From assembly GCA_016713985.1 (NCBI GenBank), contig JADJOD010000021.1, positions 1 to 64,000 of the forward strand: 64,000 nucleotides of DNA, given 5' to 3'. Shown here piece after piece: positions 58,536 to 64,000 of this stretch (the first letter of the stretch is position 1; the number at the start of each line of letters is the position of its first letter). The translations under genes were made by a program, and so were the position numbers. The DNA comes from Lewinellaceae bacterium (GTDB lineage Bacteria > Bacteroidota > Bacteroidia > Chitinophagales > Saprospiraceae). The notes beneath the pieces were generated by a model that had not been told where the DNA came from, did no database searches, and saw only the letters and a program-made list of their open reading frames with translations.

Positions 58536-59423
58536 ATGGAACACCTCACCCGGGAAGCGGGAAAGCAACCGGCGCCCGTTCAATATCTCTGTATCGGCCA
58601 TTGCTGCCACGACATAGCCGGCGACAAAACGGTATTGGGAGGCACGGCTTCTTATGCGGCCCTGGCGGCAGGGCGTTTGGGGAAAAAGGCCGGGATTTTG
58701 ACGAGTGTCGGCCCGGAATTCGAATTTTTTAAGGTATTTGAACAAGCCGCTATTCCTGTTTTTAACAAACCGGCGCCCAGTACAACAGTTTTTGAAAATA
58801 TATACCACGACGGTCAGCGCACACAATACCTGCATGAACGGGCATCCGTCCTGAACGTGGAAGACGTGCCGGAGGTATGGCGTGCGACTCCTGTCGTTCA
58901 ATTCTGCCCGATCGCGGATGAGGTTGATTTTTCACTGTTGCCGGCTTTCCCGGACGCGCTCACGGCGGCCACCATTCAGGGGTGGCTCCGGCAGTGGGAC
59001 AGCCAGGGCAAGGTATCCCCCAAGACCATGGACTGGTTCAAACTGTCTGCCGTCGACATCGTGGTGATGAGTGATGCGGATATTGCCGGTTTTGAAACGG
59101 CTATTCCCGAAATCGCCGCGAACGTCCGGATCCTGGTGATCACGCAGGGCGCGTATGGCGCAAGGGTGTTTCAACAGGGCGACGAACAGTTTTTTCCTTC
59201 TTTTCCGGTCAGGGAAGTGGATGCCACCGGTGCCGGCGACGTATTTGCAACGGCGTTTATTTTGAAATACGCGGAAACAAAAGACGCCGCAACTGCCTGT
59301 GCATTTGCACATGTCGCAGCGTCGTTTGTGGTGGAAGGGGTGGGAATTGATAATCTTGATGCCCTTGAAAAAATCAGGGAGCGATTGAAGGAATATCAAT
59401 CCATGTTTGGGGCGGAAAAATGA
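58536..59423 (+). CDS. PfkB-family carbohydrate kinase
   Basis: 295 residues from the ATG at 58536 (a TTG three codons earlier is less likely). The glycine-rich motif near the start is VLGGTASYAALAAGRLG and the catalytic motif is VDATGAGDVFATAFIL, with Asp as the base. It phosphorylates a sugar, nucleoside or related alcohol with ATP; the substrate cannot be told. It is 18 bases downstream of the hydrolase gene and may share its transcript. Confidence 0.87.
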   Translation: MEHLTREAGKQPAPVQYLCIGHCCHDIAGDKTVLGGTASYAALAAGRLGKKAGILTSVGPEFEFFKVFEQAAIPVFNKPAPSTTVFENIYHDGQRTQYLHERASVLNVEDVPEVWRATPVVQFCPIADEVDFSLLPAFPDALTAATIQGWLRQWDSQGKVSPKTMDWFKLSAVDIVVMSDADIAGFETAIPEIAANVRILVITQGAYGARVFQQGDEQFFPSFPVREVDATGAGDVFATAFILKYAETKDAATACAFAHVAASFVVEGVGIDNLDALEKIRERLKEYQSMFGAEK

Positions 59424-59430
59424 ATTTATT

Positions 59431-59495
59431 TTGACAGGATTAACATGATTTACAGGATGTTACATAATCTTGTAAACCATGTTAATCCTGTCAAT
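59431..59495. repeat. Long imperfect hairpin, TTGACAGGATTAACATG arms
   Basis: Seventeen-base arms (59431-59447 and 59479-59495) are perfect complements; pairing goes on inward to about 28 bases with two mismatches, leaving a loop of about nine bases. It lies between the PfkB gene and the 50-bp tandem array and shares its AACATGATTTACAGG words. Confidence 0.85.
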
Positions 59496-59756
59496 CACCA
59501 GAAGACGGAATACAAACCTGTAAATCATGTTAATCCTGTCAAAATCACCAGAACACGGAATACAAACCTGTAAATCATGTTAATCCTGTCAAAATCACCA
59601 GAACACGGAATACAAACCTGTAAATCATGTTAATCCTGTCAAAATCACCAGAACACGGAATACAAACCTGTAAATCATGTTAATCCTGTCAAAATCACCA
59701 GAACACGGAATACAAACCTGTAAATCATGTTAATCCTGTCAAAATCACCAGAACAC
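59496..59756. repeat. 50-bp tandem repeat, five to six copies, overlapping the transporter 3' end
   Basis: The word TAAATCATGTTAATCCTGTC begins at 59521, 59571, 59621, 59671 and 59721, an exact 50-bp period, with a degenerate sixth copy to the left. Each unit also holds TCACCAGAACACGG, which on the minus strand is the stop codon and last codons of the sodium-solute symporter gene. There are no spacers, so it is not a CRISPR array. Confidence 0.92.
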
Positions 59757-61349
59757 GGTATACAAAGCCGTCAGTATACCACAAATGATCACGGCGCCCA
59801 CCACAAATGCGGGCTCCACACGGAACAGTTTCGGGTCGATTTCCACAAGCGGGCTTTCTTTTTTTTGCCCCAGCGACATCGTCACCATCAGTACCATCAG
59901 CATCAGGAATACCCAGCCGAGCCGGTCGAGGAAAGGAATGTCCGGCGCCCAAAACTTGAACGCCGCAGACAAGGGAATGGTCAGCACAGCCGCTGCCAAT
60001 GCCGCCGCCGAAGTGGTGCGCCGCCAGAACATACCGAGCAAAAAGATGGCGAAGGCGCCCGGAGCGATAAAACTCATGTACTCCTGGATGAACTGATAGG
60101 TTTGTTCCAGCGAGCGCAGTTGCGGGGCTATTAGTACGGCAATCAGCATCGAAACGGCCACGGCTATTTTGCCCACCCGCACTAATTTTGCATCGGATGC
60201 CTCCTTGTCAAAATACCGTTTGTAAATATCGAGGCTGAAAATAGTAGCCACGCTGTTGGCTTTGCCCGCGAGAGAGGCCACGATGGCAGCGATTAAAGCG
60301 GCGAATGCCAAACCTTTCATGCCCATCGGAAGCAAATTGAGCAGGGTGGGGTAGGCGAAGTCGGGTTTGACCGTTCCGCCGGCGTCACTCATTTCCGTCT
60401 GAAACATCCCGTTGGAATACAACACGAAAGCCGATATGCCCGGCAATACCACGATCACCGGGATGAGCAGTTTCAAAAATGCGGCAAAAAGAATCCCCTT
60501 GCGCGCCGTGGCGAGGTCGGCCCCCAGCGCGCGCTGGATGATGTATTGATTGCAGCCCCAGTAATTGAGGTTATTCACCCACATCGCGCCAATAAGCACG
60601 GTCAGTCCGGGAAGGTCTTTGTAATACGGGTGGCCTTTCGGCAGAATCATGTGGAAATGATCGGGCGCTTTTTCGCGCAGCAATGCCAAACCCGCAATCA
60701 CACCGCTGGAGCCGAAATGTTCCGCCACCATATTCAGCGCGAGGTACACGGTGGCCAATCCGCCCAGCACCAGCACCGCCACCTGCACCACATCCGTATA
60801 GCCGATCACCCGCATGCCCCCGATGGTGATGGCGATGGCAAAGATGGCCAGGCCAAAAATGGCTACGTAGAAATTGAGCCCCGTGGTGAGTTCAAGTGCC
60901 AAAGCGCCGAGATAAAGAATGGACGTCAGGTTGACAAATACGTAAGCCAGCAGCCAGAACACCGCCATCAGCGTGGCCACCAGCGGACTGTAGCGGCTGC
61001 GCAAAAACTGCGGCATGGTGTAAATTTTGTTTTTCAGGTATACCGGCACAAAAAACACGGCCACCACCAGCAAGGTAGCCGCCGACATCCATTCGTACGT
61101 GGAAATCGCCAGGCCGATGGCAAAACCTGAACCGGACATGCCGATAAAATGCTCCGCCGATATATTGGAAGCGATGAGCGAAGCGCCGATAGCCCAGTAG
61201 GTCAAAGCGCCTTCAGCCAGAAAATAGTCGCCGGCGGTGTTGTTTGCAGATTGTTTCCGGCGGTAAATCCAGTATCCGTAACCTGTAATGGCGATGAAAT
61301 ACAGCGCAAATACAAAATAATCGAGGAGGTGAAGTCCTGTCGGGTGCAT
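59745..61349 (-). CDS. Sodium:solute symporter (SSS family)
   Basis: 534 residues from the ATG at 61349; the longer frame upstream lacks support. About fourteen helices. Family marks are AGDYFLAEGALTYWAIGASLIASN near the start, ISAEHFIGMSGSGFAIGL and GIFGLAIFAIAITIGG-like stretches, and NSVATIFSLDIYKRYF in the middle helix region. It resembles the SGLT-like sugar or myo-inositol carriers of Bacteroidota. The last codons are repeated several times in the downstream tandem array. Confidence 0.88.
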   Translation of the reverse strand: MHPTGLHLLDYFVFALYFIAITGYGYWIYRRKQSANNTAGDYFLAEGALTYWAIGASLIASNISAEHFIGMSGSGFAIGLAISTYEWMSAATLLVVAVFFVPVYLKNKIYTMPQFLRSRYSPLVATLMAVFWLLAYVFVNLTSILYLGALALELTTGLNFYVAIFGLAIFAIAITIGGMRVIGYTDVVQVAVLVLGGLATVYLALNMVAEHFGSSGVIAGLALLREKAPDHFHMILPKGHPYYKDLPGLTVLIGAMWVNNLNYWGCNQYIIQRALGADLATARKGILFAAFLKLLIPVIVVLPGISAFVLYSNGMFQTEMSDAGGTVKPDFAYPTLLNLLPMGMKGLAFAALIAAIVASLAGKANSVATIFSLDIYKRYFDKEASDAKLVRVGKIAVAVSMLIAVLIAPQLRSLEQTYQFIQEYMSFIAPGAFAIFLLGMFWRRTTSAAALAAAVLTIPLSAAFKFWAPDIPFLDRLGWVFLMLMVLMVTMSLGQKKESPLVEIDPKLFRVEPAFVVGAVIICGILTALYTVFW

Positions 61350-61439
61350 GGGTGAAAGTCTGTTAGTGCGGGTCAGGAATGGGCGGAAAGGTAGAAGATT
61401 CGGTGGGGAATAAAAAAACCAGTGATGTTCGCCCGGCGT

Positions 61440-61447
61440 TATATTTG
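61440..61447 (+). promoter_or_regulatory. Candidate -7 box TATATTTG for the 125-residue gene
   Basis: An exact TAnnTTTG match 30 bases before the ATG at 61478. A -33 TTG is not clear. Confidence 0.45.
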
Positions 61448-61477
61448 CAACTGACGTCTGTAAAAATTTGAAAATCA

Positions 61478-61855
61478 ATGAAACCGGAAAACATCCACAT
61501 ATTCTTCAAAGGTGAAGAATATAAACAGCATTGGACCCGTGAAGTCTCCTTGCCCGAAGGCGCCGACTTTTATGCAGCAGTAGAAATGGCGAAAAAAATT
61601 GCGGCCATACCGGGAATACTGAAGATTGCATTTCTGGTTGACTTAGGCGCCTATGACCTTGTATTCGAAAATAATAACGAGAGGCTGCACGTGAAGAGAA
61701 TAGAAAAATCCGATGAGAAATGGATGTCAGTCAAACCGAGATTAACGCTCATTTTATACTATCCGGATAAAAATATCTATCCTGAATTGCATGAAATATT
61801 ATTCAACGAATACAAGGATGTATTTCCCGGACTGAGCACAAATACCGGAGCATAA
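61478..61855 (+). CDS. Conserved-looking small protein of unknown function
   Basis: 125 residues, no signal peptide or membrane helix. It has mixed alpha/beta character with a hydrophobic core strand (ILKIAFLVDLGAYDLVF), then KPRLTLILYYPDKNIYPEL. I recognise no family. It is divergent from the symporter gene and has its own -7 box. The 200 bases after it hold nothing I can identify. Confidence 0.55.
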   Translation: MKPENIHIFFKGEEYKQHWTREVSLPEGADFYAAVEMAKKIAAIPGILKIAFLVDLGAYDLVFENNNERLHVKRIEKSDEKWMSVKPRLTLILYYPDKNIYPELHEILFNEYKDVFPGLSTNTGA

Positions 61856-62063
61856 CTACCTAACAGGCGTCAGCATTTCCCCGCCAGTTTCAGAAAAAAC
61901 AGATTTTAGTCAGCGCTTGACTGCATCACGCGCACAAATTGCATGACCAATATCATCGGCGGGTTGATTTTTGTCATCCGGCAGGTTGCTCTTTGGAGCG
62001 ACATTTGCCGTCGTAACCGGCTTAAAACACAACTGATTTTGTGTAAAACAAGTTAATTCTCCG

Positions 62064-62495
62064 ATGGTCGGTACGTCACAATTTTCCCGCTTTTTTAATG
62101 CTAACACCACCAACCTGCTCAAGTGGAGCATCGGCATCGTATACGTATGGTTTGGCGCGCTGAAGTTTTTTTCCGGCATGAGTCCGGCGGAAATGCTCGC
62201 AAAGGATACCATCCGGGTATTGACCTTCGGGGCAATCCCCGACGACATCAATATCCTGTTGCTTGCCATCTGGGAAGTTGCCGTCGGATTGATGCTAATC
62301 GGCAGTGTTTTCGTCCGTTTTGCCGTAAAAGCGGCATTGGTACACATGCTTTTTACCTTCACGCCCCTGCTGTTTTTTCCCGATGTTTCTTTTACCCATG
62401 CCCCCTACGGATTTACACTGATCGGGCAGTACATCCTCAAAAACCTGGTGTTTGCAGTGGCGTTGGGAATTATTTTGAAAGAAGAAAAGACTTGA
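62064..62495 (+). CDS. DoxX-like small membrane protein
   Basis: 143 residues, four hydrophobic helices, the usual size of DoxX/DoxD-like proteins. The first helix with its Trp and Phe (KWSIGIVYVWFGALKFFSG) is typical. A second helix reads LLLAIWEVAVGLMLIGSVFV. The function of the family is mostly unknown; links to thiol or quinone redox have been proposed. A strong terminator follows. Confidence 0.68.
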   Translation: MVGTSQFSRFFNANTTNLLKWSIGIVYVWFGALKFFSGMSPAEMLAKDTIRVLTFGAIPDDINILLLAIWEVAVGLMLIGSVFVRFAVKAALVHMLFTFTPLLFFPDVSFTHAPYGFTLIGQYILKNLVFAVALGIILKEEKT

Positions 62496-62525
62496 TAATC
62501 AAATATTTACAAGAGAACGATCCAT

Positions 62526-62568
62526 AAAAAATGCCATCGCTGCACCAGTGCAACGATGGCATTTTTTA
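62526..62568. terminator. Strong bidirectional terminator after the DoxX-like gene and atpC
   Basis: AAAAAATGCCATCG and its exact complement CGATGGCATTTTTT form a 14-bp stem around a 14-base loop, with T and A runs on both sides. It separates the DoxX-like gene from the convergent atpC. Confidence 0.9.
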
Positions 62569-62586
62569 TAAAACAAGGCCGGTGAA

Positions 62587-62838
62587 TTAATTGCCTTTTA
62601 CCCAGGCTACGAGCAGGGAGACTTCATTGTTGAGCATTTCAACAAAACCGCCGTCCACGACAAAACTTATTTTTTCGCCGTTGGATTTGATGACCCGGAT
62701 TTCACCCGCTTTCAGCGACGAAACGATTGGAGCGTGGTTGTCCAGCATTTCAAATTGCCCGGCGCTTCCCGGCACCTTCACCGATTTCACCTCACCGGCA
62801 AATATTTCCTTTTCAGGAGAGAGAATGGTTAGATTCAT
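62587..62838 (-). CDS. atpC: ATP synthase epsilon subunit, short form
   Basis: 83 residues: only the N-terminal beta-sandwich (MNLTILSPEKEIFAGEVKSV ... FEMLDNHAPIVSSLKAGEI). The C-terminal helical arm of the about 135-residue E. coli protein, which inhibits ATP hydrolysis, is missing, as is usual in Bacteroidota. It sits on the rotor shaft at the base of F1. It follows atpD on the same strand, with a repeat hairpin between them. Confidence 0.93.
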   Translation of the reverse strand: MNLTILSPEKEIFAGEVKSVKVPGSAGQFEMLDNHAPIVSSLKAGEIRVIKSNGEKISFVVDGGFVEMLNNEVSLLVAWVKGN

Positions 62839-62842
62839 AACA

Positions 62843-62917
62843 ATGATGAGTGATGAGTTATGAATGATGAATGATGAGTGATGAGAAATTCATCATTCAT
62901 CACTCATCATTCATCAT
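62843..62917. repeat. Hairpin of GATGAGTGATGAATGATGA words between atpD and atpC
   Basis: The left part repeats GATGAGT, GATGAAT and the right part its complement; the innermost arms of 22 bases (AATGATGAATGATGAGTGATGA is one base-pair set in 62864-62885) are perfect complements around a loop of about five bases. It fills the gap between the two ATP synthase genes, beginning next to the atpC ATG and ending by the atpD stop. Confidence 0.8.
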
Positions 62918-62919
62918 TC

Positions 62920-63999
62920 TTATTTCGCCGCTTCTTCGAGCAGTTTTTTGCCTTTTTCGATGGCCTGGTCGATGGAACCCACGAGGTTGAAAGCTGCTTC
63001 GGGGTATTCGTCGAGTTCGCCGTCCATGATCATGTTAAAACCGCGGATCGTCTCGTCGATGGGGACCAGAACACCTTTCAGGCCGGTAAACTGCTCGGCC
63101 ACGTGGAAAGGCTGCGACAGGAAACGTTGGACACGGCGTGCACGCGACACAACGAGTTTGTCTTCGTCAGAAAGTTCTTCCATACCGAGGATTGCGATGA
63201 TATCCTGCAACTCGTTGTAACGCTGAAGAATTTGTTTTACACGCTGGGCGCAGCGGTAGTGCTCGTCGCCGATAATTTTCGGGTCGAGAATACGCGAAGT
63301 CGAGTCGAGCGGGTCAACAGCTGGATAAATACCCAGCGATGCGATTTTCCGGCTCAATACCGTTGTAGCGTCAAGGTGGGCGAACGTGGTTGCAGGCGCC
63401 GGGTCAGTCAAGTCATCGGCCGGTACGTATACCGCCTGAACCGATGTGATAGAACCTCTCTTAGTAGAAGTAATACGCTCCTGCATGATACCCATTTCTG
63501 TTGCCAAAGTGGGCTGGTAACCTACGGCAGATGGCATACGACCCAACAGAGCGGATACCTCCGAACCGGCCTGGGTGAAGCGGAAAATGTTGTCCACGAA
63601 AAACAGGATGTCGCGGCCGCCGGCCGGATCGCTCAGGTCGCCGTCGCGGAAGTATTCGGCCATGGTGAGACCGGAAAGGGCTACCCGGGCGCGGGCGCCG
63701 GGCGGTTCGTTCATCTGACCGAACACGAGGGTTGCCTGCGATTTGGCAAGTTCGGCCTTGTCCACCTTGCTCAGGTCCCAGCCGCCTTCTTCCATGGAGT
63801 GTTTAAACTCTTCCCCGTATTTAATAACGTTGGATTCGATCATCTCGCGAAGCAGGTCGTTTCCTTCGCGGGTGCGTTCGCCAACACCGGCAAACACGGA
63901 CATACCGTCGTATGCTTTGGCGATGTTGTTGATCAATTCCATAATCAGTACCGTTTTGCCCACACCGGCGCCGCCGAAGAGACCGATCTTGCCACCTTT
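62920..63999 (-). CDS. atpD: ATP synthase beta subunit (5' end outside the window)
   Basis: The last about 360 residues are present. The P-loop is GLFGGAGVGKTVL at the right edge; GERTREGNDLL, the catalytic-site segment and DPAPATTFAHLDATTVLSRK also match. It ends GKKLLEEAAK. This is the catalytic subunit of F1 that makes ATP. The gene continues beyond the right edge. atpC follows after about 80 bases. Confidence 0.97.
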   Translation of the reverse strand, partial: KGGKIGLFGGAGVGKTVLIMELINNIAKAYDGMSVFAGVGERTREGNDLLREMIESNVIKYGEEFKHSMEEGGWDLSKVDKAELAKSQATLVFGQMNEPPGARARVALSGLTMAEYFRDGDLSDPAGGRDILFFVDNIFRFTQAGSEVSALLGRMPSAVGYQPTLATEMGIMQERITSTKRGSITSVQAVYVPADDLTDPAPATTFAHLDATTVLSRKIASLGIYPAVDPLDSTSRILDPKIIGDEHYRCAQRVKQILQRYNELQDIIAILGMEELSDEDKLVVSRARRVQRFLSQPFHVAEQFTGLKGVLVPIDETIRGFNMIMDGELDEYPEAAFNLVGSIDQAIEKGKKLLEEAAK

Positions 64000-64000
64000 T

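Noticed and set aside
59496..59756. CRISPR array
   Set aside because: The 50-bp units are directly joined without spacers, and no cas genes are present.
61856..62063. Possible small gene or RNA in the gap after the 125-residue gene
   Set aside because: No open frame with a credible start, no clear hairpin and no promoter box could be supported.

Overview
The window is a chromosomal segment of a Bacteroidota, most likely a Saprospiria-type bacterium. The signs are secreted proteins ending in type IX secretion (T9SS) sorting domains, the gliding protein GldC, a HYR-repeat/FG-GAP surface protein, a TonB receptor with a carboxypeptidase-like plug extension, a short ATP synthase epsilon subunit, and promoter -7 boxes of the Bacteroidota form TAnnTTTG. 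No tRNA, rRNA, CRISPR array, transposase or phage gene was seen. The lineage is inference; no marker phylogeny could be run.

Layout. 1-5 kb: 3' part of a giant HYR/FG-GAP protein. 5-20 kb: rmuC, a DUF5916-type outer-membrane protein, a subtilase, a LysE exporter, a T9SS protein, a glycosyltransferase, a TonB receptor, small lipoproteins, and an odd pair of transhydrogenase membrane subunits without nucleotide-binding domains. 20-28.6 kb: an OmpA-type lipoprotein, then a VapBC-like toxin-antitoxin module flanked by 88-bp copies of the 3' end of the neighbouring RND efflux gene, then the RND operon (tetR, tolC, hlyD, acrB-like) with a promoter and palindromic operator. 28.76-30.17 kb: a block made almost only of G and C homopolymers, probably a sequencing or assembly artefact. 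30-42 kb: tryptophan 2,3-dioxygenase, PolX, adenylate cyclase, GldC, a PD-(D/E)XK nuclease, then an engB-acyltransferase-enoyl-CoA hydratase-FNR-ferredoxin run. 42-50 kb: an outer-membrane protein, HemJ, a STAND-like ATPase with an in-frame amber codon, a T9SS beta-propeller protein, and an unusual HExxH protein with a cysteine ladder followed by two small membrane proteins. 49-64 kb: dihydrolipoyl dehydrogenase, MFS, dicarboxylate and sodium-solute transporters, a NUDIX hydrolase, DinB, SMP-30, an alpha/beta hydrolase, a PfkB kinase, a DoxX-like protein, and atpC/atpD.

The sequence carries many single-base frame breaks, mostly in homopolymers. One lies in engB, a gene that is normally indispensable, so most breaks are probably consensus errors; genes are given with corrected extents.

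Most promising for novelty: (1) the 47.6-49.2 kb locus, a gluzincin-like HExxH protein with cysteines spaced exactly 11 residues apart through two repeat types whose DNA copies differ mainly at silent sites; (2) the toxin-antitoxin cassette that appears to have duplicated and rebuilt the acrB 3' end; (3) the transhydrogenase-like membrane pair without dI and dIII; (4) intergenic hairpins built from short repeated words, one of which has amplified the 3' end of a transporter gene as a 50-bp tandem array.
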